Below are positions 18,336 through 27,485 of a DNA stretch of 64,000 nt, in pieces. Under the pieces are notes generated by a model, which worked only from the letters and a program-made list of their open reading frames with translations, was not told the origin of the DNA and did not search any database. Origin of the DNA: Magnetococcales bacterium (GTDB lineage: Bacteria; Pseudomonadota; Magnetococcia; Magnetococcales; UBA8363); the NCBI GenBank assembly GCA_015228815.1, contig JADGCV010000023.1, forward strand, positions 1 through 64,000, in the 5' to 3' direction. A program made the position numbers and the translations under genes. The stretch's first letter is position 1; every line of letters starts with the position of its first letter.

Positions 18336-19376
18336 ATGAACGCACCGGGTGAACCTTCAATCGCGATACTCCTCGCCTTCGGCGCCTCCTGGGCGTGGCT
18401 GGGTCTCCTTCGCCCCCTGGCCCCAGCGATGGGATTGCTGGATCGTCCGGGCGGTCGCAAACAACATTCCCACCCGACCCCCATGGTCGGCGGCATCGCC
18501 ATGTTCCTGTCCTTCTGGCCAGGGGTATTCCTCCTCGACCTCCCGCCAACCCCGATCCAACGCCTGTTCCTCGTCACCCTGCTCGTCATCGTCATCGGCG
18601 CCTGGGATGATGCCCGGAAACTGCGCGTCCGCCATCGCATCGCCGCGGAACTGGTGACGGGACTCCTCCTTTGCGCCGGTGGCGGCGTCACCGTCGTCAC
18701 CCTGGGCAACCTGCTCGGTCTGGGAACCCTCGACCTGGGCATCCTCGCCGTCCCCTTTTCGGTCGTCTGTTTCATCGGCGTCATCAACGCCGTCAACATG
18801 GCCGATGGCATCGATGGTCTGGCGGCGGGAACCTGTCTCGTCTCCACCATCATCATGCTCACGTTGTCCTGGTGGCGCCACCGCTTCGCCGAAGCCTGGA
18901 TCCTGGCCCTCCTCGTCGCCGCCCTGATCCCCTTCTTCTGTCTCAACGCCCGCCTGTTCACCAACAAAGCCCTCGTGTTCCTCGGAGATGCGGGCAGCCT
19001 GTTTTTGGGAACGACCATGGCCTTCTTCACCATGACCCTCTCCCAGGGAGAAAACCCCGCCTTCAAACCGGTCGTCGCCCTCTGGCTGATCGCGGTGCCG
19101 CTGATCGACATGTTCGCCTCCTTCCTGAGACGCCTCCTGGCCGGTCGTTCGCCATTCTCTCCCGACCGGCATCATGCCCACCATCTTCTGCGGCAACTGA
19201 AATTCAGTGAAAAAAGCGCCACCGGAATCCTCATGGCAACAACCTTCACCCTCGCCATCCTCGGAGTCGTCCTGGAACACCTCGGCGTCCCGGAAGTACT
19301 GATGTTTCTGTCGCTGCTGCTGTTGTACGCCCTCTATTGCGCGTTCACCATCCACTTTTGGCAACGCCATGTCTGA
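18336..19376 (+). CDS. Polyprenyl-phosphate glycosyl-1-phosphate transferase, WecA/MraY family
   Basis: 346 residues, about ten membrane helices. Transfers a sugar-1-phosphate (GlcNAc-1-P in WecA) from UDP-sugar to undecaprenyl phosphate and so starts repeat-unit synthesis. Key motifs: the cytoplasmic GAWDDARKLRVRHR with the DD pair, NAVNMADGIDGLAAG, the catalytic FLGDAGSLFLG and the His-rich loop SPDRHHAHHLL, which is WecA-like rather than MraY-like. It opens the exopolysaccharide operon, overlapping the next gene by 8 bp. Exact sugar not predictable. Confidence 0.88.
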   Translation: MNAPGEPSIAILLAFGASWAWLGLLRPLAPAMGLLDRPGGRKQHSHPTPMVGGIAMFLSFWPGVFLLDLPPTPIQRLFLVTLLVIVIGAWDDARKLRVRHRIAAELVTGLLLCAGGGVTVVTLGNLLGLGTLDLGILAVPFSVVCFIGVINAVNMADGIDGLAAGTCLVSTIIMLTLSWWRHRFAEAWILALLVAALIPFFCLNARLFTNKALVFLGDAGSLFLGTTMAFFTMTLSQGENPAFKPVVALWLIAVPLIDMFASFLRRLLAGRSPFSPDRHHAHHLLRQLKFSEKSATGILMATTFTLAILGVVLEHLGVPEVLMFLSLLLLYALYCAFTIHFWQRHV

Positions 19377-20577
19377 ACACCGCATCCTTCACCCGCTTCC
19401 CGGATCGATTCCCCCCCGGCGGGCCATCCCCGGAATCCTCCTGCTCCTGTCATCGATCCTCGGTCCCGCGCGGCAAGGATTCGCCGATGAACCGCGTGGC
19501 ATTCCCGTGGGCATCTTCAGGACCAAACCCAAGGTGACCCTGTCAAGCACCTGGGAAGACAACATCTACAAATCGGAAAACAATCCAACCCATGACTTCA
19601 TCACCGGCATCGAACCCGAAATCACCCTGGTCACCCACTGGCGCAAGGACCGCTACCAGATTTCCTGGAAGGGAAAACATCAGGATTACCTGAACCATAA
19701 CCGCGAAGATCGCACCGATCATACCCTCGCCGCCACGGCGGAATGGTCGCCAAACCGCAAAACGGTCCTCAACGTCGAATATCAGTTCAAGGATTCCCAT
19801 GACGAACGCGGCGCCCCCGGTACCGGTACGGTCAATCCCGCCACCCCGCCCAACGAATGGTTCGAAAACATACTCTCCGCTTCCGCCCAGTGGACCTCGG
19901 GACGCTTCAGGACGGTGCTCGATCTGGAACGGGGCTTCAAGGATTCGCAAAACAACGGTCAATCCCTTCAGGACCGCTATTGGGATGCCGTCGATCTGAC
20001 CCTCATGTTTGCCCTCGCCCCAAAAACAAAACTGTTGGTGGAAACCGGATTGAAGGACATCACCTACGACACCAATCCGCAAAACAACAGCCTCGAAAGC
20101 CGCATCCTCGCCGGCGTCACCTGGTCCGCCACCGCCAAAACCGAGGGGGGCTTCAAAATCGGCGCCATGCACAAGGAAATGGACGACGAAAACAAACCCG
20201 ATGGCAATGGCATCACCTTGTCCAGCGATGTCACCTGGAAACCCCTCTCCCGCTCCATGGTCCACCTCCTGGCCAAACGCGGGTTTGACGAGGGAGAAAC
20301 AGGCGCGGAACATTTCATCGCCACCGATTTCAAACTCGACGCCAGCCATGATATTCGTCCAAAAATAAAACTCAAGGGAGACATGGGCTTCAACAATTCC
20401 GACTATGCCGGATCGAAGGACGAAGACTTGTGGACCGCAGGCATCGGTCTTGACTATAAATTACCCAAGTGGTTTTTCGTCAGTGGACGCATCGGCCACA
20501 GCAGCAAAAACTCGACCGAGGCGGATGCCGATTACGACAGCGATCTGTTGACGATCGCCCTGACCGGATCCCTGTGA
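19369..20577 (+). CDS. Outer-membrane beta-barrel protein of the exopolysaccharide operon (BBP2-like)
   Basis: 402 residues. After a cleavable signal (LLLLSSILGPARQGFA) the sequence is almost wholly amphipathic strands ending in alternating aromatic residues, with regularly spaced ...NVEYQFKDSHDE..., TVLDLERGFKDSQNN and TKLLVETGLKDITYD hairpins. This resembles the putative beta-barrel porin 2 family that accompanies exosortase or EPS loci. Likely role: porin or anchoring partner for polysaccharide secretion. It overlaps the preceding transferase and precedes wza by 9 bp. No strand ends in a canonical final Phe (it ends TGSL). Confidence 0.72.
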   Translation: MSEHRILHPLPGSIPPRRAIPGILLLLSSILGPARQGFADEPRGIPVGIFRTKPKVTLSSTWEDNIYKSENNPTHDFITGIEPEITLVTHWRKDRYQISWKGKHQDYLNHNREDRTDHTLAATAEWSPNRKTVLNVEYQFKDSHDERGAPGTGTVNPATPPNEWFENILSASAQWTSGRFRTVLDLERGFKDSQNNGQSLQDRYWDAVDLTLMFALAPKTKLLVETGLKDITYDTNPQNNSLESRILAGVTWSATAKTEGGFKIGAMHKEMDDENKPDGNGITLSSDVTWKPLSRSMVHLLAKRGFDEGETGAEHFIATDFKLDASHDIRPKIKLKGDMGFNNSDYAGSKDEDLWTAGIGLDYKLPKWFFVSGRIGHSSKNSTEADADYDSDLLTIALTGSL

Positions 20578-20586
20578 TGAAATTCC

Positions 20587-21183
20587 ATGGTCGCCGCACT
20601 CCGCACGGTTAGATGGACGCTCCGATCCGGCCCGCGATTGCTGCTGTTGGCGTTGGCGAAACTGGCCCTTGTGTGGTGTTTCGTCCAGTTGGCGGTGATG
20701 GCGGGGCCGGAAAACCTGGAAGAGAGCGATTACCGCCTGGGGGCCGGAGATGTCATTCAGATTACCGTCAACGATGAACCCGACCTGACCCTTCAGTCCA
20801 AGATTTCGCTCAATGGCAAAATTTCCTTTTCCTTCCTCGGCGAAATCCATGTCTCGGGACTGACCGTCAAGGAATTGGAGGAACTCCTGCGGGCCAAACT
20901 TCTGGACGGCTACCTATTGAAGCCGGTCGTTTTCGTCTCGATCGTCGAACACCGGATCTACTTTGTCAACGGCGAGGTGGACAAGGCGGGCGGCTACCCC
21001 TTCAAGCCCGGTCTGACCGTCCGCAAAGCGGTCGTTCTGGCCGGGGGGTTCACCGAGCGGGCCGACCGCGACCGGATTGTCGTCATCCGCGGCAACGACC
21101 CGTTATACAAGGAACGGCCCATCGGCATGGACGACCGGATCTATCCCGGGGATATTCTGACCATTCAGGAAAGTTTCTGGTAG
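20587..21183 (+). CDS. Polysaccharide export protein, Wza/Poly_export-SLBB family
   Basis: 198 residues. Hydrophobic signal at residues 15-40, then the Poly_export domain DYRLGAGDVIQITVNDEPDLTLQSKISLNGKISFSFLGEIHVSGLTVKELE and an SLBB domain (IYFVNGEVDKAGGYPFKPGLTVRKAVVLAGG). It is shorter than E. coli Wza (379), with one SLBB repeat and no C-terminal barrel helix, as in many GumB-like proteins. I see no clear lipobox. The outer-membrane pore may therefore be completed by the preceding beta-barrel. Adjacent to the Wzc-type kinase. Confidence 0.88.
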   Translation: MVAALRTVRWTLRSGPRLLLLALAKLALVWCFVQLAVMAGPENLEESDYRLGAGDVIQITVNDEPDLTLQSKISLNGKISFSFLGEIHVSGLTVKELEELLRAKLLDGYLLKPVVFVSIVEHRIYFVNGEVDKAGGYPFKPGLTVRKAVVLAGGFTERADRDRIVVIRGNDPLYKERPIGMDDRIYPGDILTIQESFW

Positions 21184-21192
21184 GAATCGATC

Positions 21193-23607
21193 ATGGACGC
21201 GGTGTCAGACATGGGGGACAACCTTCCGGTGATGGAAACCGGCACGGTCCGCAACCAGCGCCGCATGCTTCCGGCACTGTCGGAGGAGGATCGCGACCAG
21301 GTCGTCCCCCTGCGCCAATACTGGTTGATCGTCCGCAAGCGCAAATGGCAGATCCTGATGGTCGTGTTTCTGATCTTGATGCCAACGGCGGTTCATGTCT
21401 CCTCGCTGGTGCCCCAATACCGTTCCGCGACATCATTGCTCATCGAAAAACAGACGACCAAACTGGTGTCCCTGTCCCTGGGCGACCTTCTGGGGACCGA
21501 TACCGGCGGCAAGGAATACATGCAAACCCAGTTGGAACTGCTCAAAAGCCGCAATCTGGTCGAGGAGGTGATCCGCAAGGAACGCCTGGACCTGGCCGCC
21601 GAATTCAATCCCAAACCCAAAAAAGGACGCAGCGGATGGAATGCCCATGATTGGATTCCAAAAAATTTGCGCGATTATCTCCCCGCCGAAGCCAAAATCC
21701 AACCCACGCCCCAATTGGGCAACCTTCAGGAAGCCAACCAGTTCGACAATCTGGTCACCGCGGTAACCAGTCGCATCGGTGTCGCGCTGGTCACCAACAG
21801 CCAACTCGTCATCGTCAGTTTCGTGGCGGAAGACCCGGAACTTGCCGCCCGTGGCGCCAATGCGGTGGCGCAAACCTACATCGATCAGCAACTGGAAGCC
21901 AAACTCCAGGTGACGCAACATGCCGCCAACTGGCTCATGAAACGGCTGGAAGGATTGCGCGCCGCCCTGGAAGAATCGGAAAAAAACCTCCAGACCTATC
22001 GCGAGGAAACAGGTCTGGTGGGTACCGAAGACAAGGAAAACATGGTGTCGCAGCAATTGGACGCCATCAACGTCCAGTGGGTCCGGGTGCAGACAAAAAA
22101 GAGCGAAACAAAAGCCCGATATGTCAAATTGCAGGAAATGCTCAAGGAATTCGGCAACAACCTCATCGACATGCCCGTCGATGACAGTCCACTGCTCGTC
22201 AGCCTCAAGGAGGAAAAACACAAGGCGGAACTGAAAGTCAGTGAATATTCGGAACGCTACGGCCCCAAACATCCCAAAATGATCCGCGCCCAGAACGAAC
22301 TGACTGCCATCACCGAAAAAATCACCGACGAGGTCAAACGATCCATCGAACGGATGAACCAGGAATACAACGTCGTCGATGCCCAGGAACGGCAACTGGC
22401 ACTGCAATTGGACAAACAAAAACAATCGGTCCAGGAATACCAGCAAAAAGCCTTCAAACTCGGCAAACTGGAACGCGAAACCGAGGCCAACCGCCAGCTC
22501 TACGACCTGTTTCTCAAACGTTTCAAGGAGGCCGGGGTCATCGAGGGAATGGAAGGGGCCAACGCCCGCATCGTCGATTCGGCCAGACCCCCCCAGTCAA
22601 GTTTCAAACCCAACAAAGGCAGAACCATGATGCTGGCCGGTCTGGTCGGATTGGCCATCGGGCTGTTGTTGGCGTTCACCCTCGAATACATGGATCGGAG
22701 CATCAAGACCCCCGAACAACTGGAAACCGCCTCGGGATTGCCCATCTTCGCCATCCTCCCATTGTTGCGCCTCAACAAGAAAGACAACATCGCCCCCGAG
22801 GAAATGGTGGCGGAACAACCCAAATCAACCTACGCCGAAGCGGTCCGCGGCATTCGTACCGGCATTCTTTTTGCGGACATCGACCATACCAATCAGGTGA
22901 TCATGATCACCTCCGCCGTTCCGGAAGAGGGAAAGACAACCGTTTCGGTCAATCTGGCCCAGGCCTTCTACCAGGCGGGAGACCGGGTCCTCCTCGTCGA
23001 GGCGGACCTGCGCCGTCCCCGGCTGGGCAAGGTCTTCAAGGGCCAATCCACCCAGGGAGTCACGGGATTGCTGGCACAACACGGTTCCATCGGACACCAG
23101 GATCCCTTTTCCCTTCATCCGGAAAGGGGCAGCCAATCCACTCGTTCCACGCTCGATCGGGATCGAATTCGAAACGAAATCATCCAATCCATCCATGGAC
23201 TGCACGTCCTCCTCGCCGGACCGATCCCCCCCTTCCCCAGCGAAATCCTCGCCTCCCAACGCTGGATGGACATGCTGGAACTGCTGCGACAAGATTATGA
23301 TCGGATCATCATCGACGCCCCGCCAACCCTGATGGTCACCGATTCGCAAATCCTCGGCGCCCGCGCCGATGGCGCCATCCTGGTGGTCCATTCCTCCAAG
23401 ACAACACTGGAAATGGCCCTGGCGGCCCTCAAACAACTGTATCAGTCCCATGTGCCGATGATGGGATGTGTGTTGAACCATGTCGATATGAAAAAATTGA
23501 TGTATTACAGCGGCGGCTATGGATACGGTTACGGCTATGGATACGGTTACGGCTACAAACGCGGTTATTACGGCGAGGCGGAACCATCGGTTCCGGTAAA
23601 CGGGTGA
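21193..23607 (+). CDS. Polysaccharide co-polymerase with BY-kinase domain (Wzc-like)
   Basis: 804 residues. Order: cytoplasmic N-tail, TM1 near residues 45-75, a long periplasmic coiled-coil Wzz region with ERYGPKHPKMIRAQNEL, the Pro-Gly TM2 near 475-500 (MMLAGLVGLAIGLLLAFTLEYMD), then a BY-kinase: Walker A TSAVPEEGKTTVSVN, Walker A' VEADLRRPRLGK and Walker B RIIIDAPPTL. The tail holds a striking Gly-Tyr repeat, GYGYGYGYGYG, which is the autophosphorylated Tyr cluster of this family. It sets chain length by phosphorylation cycling. ATG at 21193, 9 bp behind the export gene. Confidence 0.92.
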   Translation: MDAVSDMGDNLPVMETGTVRNQRRMLPALSEEDRDQVVPLRQYWLIVRKRKWQILMVVFLILMPTAVHVSSLVPQYRSATSLLIEKQTTKLVSLSLGDLLGTDTGGKEYMQTQLELLKSRNLVEEVIRKERLDLAAEFNPKPKKGRSGWNAHDWIPKNLRDYLPAEAKIQPTPQLGNLQEANQFDNLVTAVTSRIGVALVTNSQLVIVSFVAEDPELAARGANAVAQTYIDQQLEAKLQVTQHAANWLMKRLEGLRAALEESEKNLQTYREETGLVGTEDKENMVSQQLDAINVQWVRVQTKKSETKARYVKLQEMLKEFGNNLIDMPVDDSPLLVSLKEEKHKAELKVSEYSERYGPKHPKMIRAQNELTAITEKITDEVKRSIERMNQEYNVVDAQERQLALQLDKQKQSVQEYQQKAFKLGKLERETEANRQLYDLFLKRFKEAGVIEGMEGANARIVDSARPPQSSFKPNKGRTMMLAGLVGLAIGLLLAFTLEYMDRSIKTPEQLETASGLPIFAILPLLRLNKKDNIAPEEMVAEQPKSTYAEAVRGIRTGILFADIDHTNQVIMITSAVPEEGKTTVSVNLAQAFYQAGDRVLLVEADLRRPRLGKVFKGQSTQGVTGLLAQHGSIGHQDPFSLHPERGSQSTRSTLDRDRIRNEIIQSIHGLHVLLAGPIPPFPSEILASQRWMDMLELLRQDYDRIIIDAPPTLMVTDSQILGARADGAILVVHSSKTTLEMALAALKQLYQSHVPMMGCVLNHVDMKKLMYYSGGYGYGYGYGYGYGYKRGYYGEAEPSVPVNG

Positions 23608-23699
23608 CACGGTTGGCCGACGCATCTTCCCCCTTCAAGACCCCATTACCTGCAGCCGACGATCGCCTCCGGTCATCGGACGAAGCGCGGACACGTCTC

Positions 23700-24401
23700 A
23701 TGAAGCAAATCCCGCGGCTTTTCCCATGGTTGCTGTTGGTCACAAGCCTCGCCCTGACCGTGGGGGCGGCCATCCATCTGGTCGCCGAACTGTGGGTCAA
23801 CCCGGCACGCCACCTGATCCAGCACATCGGCAGCCCCGCCACTGCCAACGCCCGCAAGATCGATGAGGAATCCTGGTCGCACGCCATCTCTTCATTGCAA
23901 TCGGCCCGATTCCTGGTTCCCGGAAACGCCGAATACCACATGTGGAACGCCTGGCTCCATCAACGCCGCGCCGAAGGCTTCCCCCCCTGGTCCGACGCGG
24001 CCAAAACGGCGCTGCGGGTCGCCGAAACCTCCTATGGCGACGCGCTCCGCCAGCGCCCCTCGTGGGGATTGCTCTGGATCAACCGCGCCCAGGTCCGCGT
24101 CCGCCTCGGTTCCAGTCCGGACCTGGCCATGGCCGACCTGCAACGCGCCGTTCATTTCGACCCGCGCAATCCCCATGTCGTCAAACAGGCCATCCGTCTT
24201 GGTTTTGTCCTGTGGCACGGGATGGATCCCGAGGAACGCCGCGGATTTTTGTACCTGATCCGAAACAACGTTCATCGCATGCCCTACGACATCATCGACC
24301 TCGCCCGACGCCATGGCCTGCTCGATACCCTCCGTCCCCTCTACGCCACCGATCCCAAACTGAAAGAACTCTGGGAACGTAAACTGGGAGCGGAACAATG
24401 A
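23700..24401 (+). CDS. Membrane-anchored, TPR-like helper protein of the EPS operon
   Basis: 233 residues from ATG 23700: one N-terminal membrane segment (PRLFPWLLLVTSLALTVGAAIHLV), then helical repeats with NAEYHMWNAWLHQRR, LLWINRAQVRVRLGSSPDLAMADLQRAVHFDPRNPHVVKQ, which reads as tetratricopeptide-like. It may start at GTG 23604, overlapping the wzc stop (GTGA). It overlaps the ligase/polymerase by ATGA. In exosortase-type EPS loci, similar proteins accompany the O-antigen ligase; I infer a scaffold role with moderate doubt. Confidence 0.65.
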   Translation: MKQIPRLFPWLLLVTSLALTVGAAIHLVAELWVNPARHLIQHIGSPATANARKIDEESWSHAISSLQSARFLVPGNAEYHMWNAWLHQRRAEGFPPWSDAAKTALRVAETSYGDALRQRPSWGLLWINRAQVRVRLGSSPDLAMADLQRAVHFDPRNPHVVKQAIRLGFVLWHGMDPEERRGFLYLIRNNVHRMPYDIIDLARRHGLLDTLRPLYATDPKLKELWERKLGAEQ

Positions 24402-25849
24402 ACACCCCCCCCGTCATGAATCAACCCGATCCGCCCGGAAAGGATCCCCTCTCCGACCGGTGGGCCTTCCATGGACTTCTGGTGCTGCTCCTTTGGATCC
24501 CCCTTCCCTGGGGATCCAATCGTCCATGGGCCTGGGGTTTGATGGAACTCTGGATCTTCATGATCCTCTTCTTCTGGACCCTGGATCGCCTGCGAAATCC
24601 CCGCCCGTTGGCAGGAGTCTTCGTCCATCACCCCCTGGTGTTCGTGTTGCCGGCCCTGTGGACCGCTCTGCCCCTGTTGCAACTGATTCCCCTGCCCCTG
24701 TCCCTCCTGAAACTGCTCTCCCCCGCCGCCGAGGAAATCGCCCAATTCACCGAAATGACCCAACAGTGGCGGCCCATTTCCATGGATCCCCATCTGACGC
24801 GCATCGCCTGGCTCAAGGGAATGGCCTATCTGGCGGTCTTCTGGCTCACCCTGGTCACCAGCATTTCCCGACCGCGACTGCGGTTGCTGGCCATCACGAT
24901 CTTCTGCTCGGGGGCCCTTCAGGCCATCTGGGGACTCTTGGCCGGCAACCTGTTCTCGCCCATGGGATTGCATGGCACCTTCGTCAACCGCAATCATTTT
25001 GCCGGATTCCTGGAACTGACCATCCCCGTCGGCTTCGGTCTCCTGGTCGCCTGGCTCGATCATCAATCCATGCGCGAGCGGCCAACATGGCGTGAAAGCC
25101 TGGAAGATGCGTTCAACTCCCTGGGAACCGGAAAGGGCATGGTCTCGGTCCTCCTGGTGACCATGTTTCTCGCCCTGTTCCTGTCCCGATCACGGGGTGG
25201 AAGCATCGCCCTCCTGGTGGCACTGTTCCTGGTCAGTTTCCTCGCCAGGCAACGCATGCATCAATCCAGCCGCGAACGCCGTCTGATCCTCCCTCTGCTC
25301 CTGGTGGCGATCATCGCCAGCGCCTGGTTCGGTCTGGAACACCTCGTGGAACGGATGCTCTCCACCCAACTCCTCAAACTGGATCGCCTGGAAATCGCCA
25401 CGAGCGTGATCGACATGATCCGGGATTACCCATGGACCGGTGTCGGCGCCGGCGCCTTCGCCACCCTGTTTCCCATGTACCGCAATCCCTCACTGACCGG
25501 CGAATTCTATGACCATGCCCATAACGATCATCTGGAAATCCTCGCCGAACAGGGAATTGTAGGCTATCTGCTCCTGGCCCTGGCCATGGGTTATGCCTGG
25601 AGAATCATGGGACGGGCCTTCATTCAACGGCGCGACCCCTTTGCCCGGGGAATCCTCCTCGCGGGTTTGGCCGCGACCTTCTCCCTCGAACTCCATGCCC
25701 TGGTCGATTTCAATTTTCACATTCCCGCCAATGCCGTCTATTTCATGGTCGTCATGGCCATGGGACTCCAGGGGGCCTCGATCCAACATCCCAATCCCTC
25801 TTCCAAACGCACCTCCCATGACCGCCCGCCCCAAAATCCGCAACCTTGA
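24398..25849 (+). CDS. O-antigen ligase / Wzy-type polymerase family membrane protein
   Basis: 483 residues with about eleven hydrophobic helices. The large periplasmic loop contains the Wzy_C-type signature: GTFVNRNHFAGFLELTIPVGFGL, ARSRGG-like SRSRGGSIALL, and GVGAGAFATLFPMYRNPSLTGEFYDHAHNDHLEILAEQGIVG, whose AHNDHL with preceding Arg residues marks the O-antigen ligase fold. It either polymerises repeat units or ligates chains in the periplasm. ATGA overlap with the helper gene. Confidence 0.87.
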   Translation: MNTPPVMNQPDPPGKDPLSDRWAFHGLLVLLLWIPLPWGSNRPWAWGLMELWIFMILFFWTLDRLRNPRPLAGVFVHHPLVFVLPALWTALPLLQLIPLPLSLLKLLSPAAEEIAQFTEMTQQWRPISMDPHLTRIAWLKGMAYLAVFWLTLVTSISRPRLRLLAITIFCSGALQAIWGLLAGNLFSPMGLHGTFVNRNHFAGFLELTIPVGFGLLVAWLDHQSMRERPTWRESLEDAFNSLGTGKGMVSVLLVTMFLALFLSRSRGGSIALLVALFLVSFLARQRMHQSSRERRLILPLLLVAIIASAWFGLEHLVERMLSTQLLKLDRLEIATSVIDMIRDYPWTGVGAGAFATLFPMYRNPSLTGEFYDHAHNDHLEILAEQGIVGYLLLALAMGYAWRIMGRAFIQRRDPFARGILLAGLAATFSLELHALVDFNFHIPANAVYFMVVMAMGLQGASIQHPNPSSKRTSHDRPPQNPQP

Positions 25850-25919
25850 AACCAACCCTCGATTCCGGAAAGTCCCATCCCCATGCCGGGGAGCCATCGG
25901 ATACAACGACCTCCAGACG

Positions 25920-27431
25920 ATGATCCGCTCCCGCTCCCTTCAATCCCCGAACCATCGCCGTCCCTCAGCGTTCCCCCTTTTTGCCGGGCTCCTCCTTTTG
26001 CTGTCATCCATCGCCCTCGCCCACGCCGGGGCCCCCGGGGCATTGCGGGGTTCCCTTTCCATCGAAGAGTCGGCGCGACAATGGCTCGATTGGGTTGAAC
26101 ATCATGTTCCGCCTCTGAGGCATCCCCGAGGAAAACGCTGGCCTCTGGTCACCTGGCTCGGTCCGGAACACCTTCCCCTGACCCCTGAACAGGCAAACCT
26201 CCTGTTGGCCCGCGGATTGACCCAACATCTGGAAATCGATGTCGCCATGATTCCGGCGGCCAAGATCCTGCAAGCCGCCGGATCGCCCGTCATCCTCATG
26301 GAGGGAAAACGGGGACCTTGGCCCTATGACCAGGGCGGCGATCCCACCCTCTGGAGCCACGATCACCCCGACAATCTTCCCGTTCCCGATTCCTGGCGCA
26401 CCATCCCCTCTCCGGGCCTCTTCCAGGGATGGGCCAGAGCGGCGGACCAGCTGCGTCACACCCTCCAGGAATTCAAAAACCAGGGGGTGACCATCGACGG
26501 CCTGTGGCTCGATCATGAAGGACAGCCCAGCCAGGCCGCCTATCTTCCCGCCCTCTTGTCCCCCCGCACCCGGTCCATTCTGCCCCGTGGCGCCCTGAAA
26601 GACGAACCTTCATTCGCCATCTTCCGGCGACAACTCTGGATGCAACTCCTCTCCGCCTACATCGCCGCCCCGGCGCGGGAAATCTTTCCCGCCATCGCCG
26701 TCACCAACTGGGTCGCCGCCCTTTCCACCCCTGAACACCCCCTCTACGGGTGGGACGACCGCCCTCATCCCCTTACCGGTCCGACCCTGATGACCCATTC
26801 CGCGCCGCTCGCCTATGGTGTGGATACCTATCTCCTGACCGTCCGCGACAAGGAAAAGCCCCTCGATGCCGCCATGGTTGACCGTCTGTTCACCCATCTG
26901 CTGCTGCGGCAGGTCTCCGAGGATGCCTTCAACCGAACCCGCCTCGCACCCCACCTCGGGTCCCTTCCCTGGGTCGCCCGCCGCGTGGTCGATCATCCCG
27001 ACACCACCACCCCAGCTCTAAGCCGTTCCACCTACCGGGAAATCCTGCGGCACCTCTGGCTGCGCGGCATCGATGGCATGCAGGTCTTCAATGTCGGTCC
27101 CGGCGGCGCCAACGATCCACTGGCCCGCGAGGAAATCCTCGATGCCCAGGCCGTCTACGACGAAATGCTCGCTTTTCGTCCCTTTCTCGAAGAGGGGACC
27201 GTCATGAATCTTGACAATCCCGGTCCACGGGATGAAACCATCGTCTGGTCCGGGCTCAGACGGCGCAACCAAGCGCTGATTCGCCTCTTCTTCCACGGCA
27301 GGGGACATCAAACCCGTTCCATCGAACCCTGGCCCGGGCAAAAGGTCTCCCTGACGACCTCTTCCTCCGGAACGACCTGCCTCCTGACACGAAAAACAAA
27401 ACCCGAGGACATCCAGATCGATTGTAATTAA
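25920..27431 (+). CDS. Secreted protein with putative glycoside-hydrolase-like domain
   Basis: 503 residues. Signal peptide SAFPLFAGLLLLLSSIALAHAGAP. The body shows alternating strand-helix stretches with VTIDGLWLDHEGQP, IFPAIAVTNWVAAL, GIDGMQVFNVGPGG and, near the end, a beta-sandwich-like IVWSGLRRRNQALIRLFFHGRG, suggesting a TIM barrel with a small C-terminal domain. The Asp-His-Glu in LWLDHEG could supply acid residues. I could not name the family. Position after the polymerase suggests trimming or release of the polymer. ATG at 25920 is chosen for the signal peptide; 70 bp follow the preceding stop. Confidence 0.6.
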   Translation: MIRSRSLQSPNHRRPSAFPLFAGLLLLLSSIALAHAGAPGALRGSLSIEESARQWLDWVEHHVPPLRHPRGKRWPLVTWLGPEHLPLTPEQANLLLARGLTQHLEIDVAMIPAAKILQAAGSPVILMEGKRGPWPYDQGGDPTLWSHDHPDNLPVPDSWRTIPSPGLFQGWARAADQLRHTLQEFKNQGVTIDGLWLDHEGQPSQAAYLPALLSPRTRSILPRGALKDEPSFAIFRRQLWMQLLSAYIAAPAREIFPAIAVTNWVAALSTPEHPLYGWDDRPHPLTGPTLMTHSAPLAYGVDTYLLTVRDKEKPLDAAMVDRLFTHLLLRQVSEDAFNRTRLAPHLGSLPWVARRVVDHPDTTTPALSRSTYREILRHLWLRGIDGMQVFNVGPGGANDPLAREEILDAQAVYDEMLAFRPFLEEGTVMNLDNPGPRDETIVWSGLRRRNQALIRLFFHGRGHQTRSIEPWPGQKVSLTTSSSGTTCLLTRKTKPEDIQIDCN

Positions 27432-27463
27432 AGAAAAAGGCGCACCGAAGTGCGCCTTTTCTT
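27431..27463. terminator. Bidirectional terminator
   Basis: AAGAAAAAGGCGCAC-cgaa-GTGCGCCTTTTCTT forms a 9-10-bp G/C stem with A and T tracts on both sides, right after the last EPS gene and 22 bp from the convergent lipoprotein stop. It can terminate both transcripts. Confidence 0.85.
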
Positions 27464-27485
27464 GAACCAGATCCCTTGAACCGGC

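Noticed and set aside
23510-23580. Possible CRISPR-like short repeats
   Set aside because: They are coding Gly-Tyr codon repeats without spacers. No CRISPR array or cas gene was seen anywhere, despite the CHAT protein.
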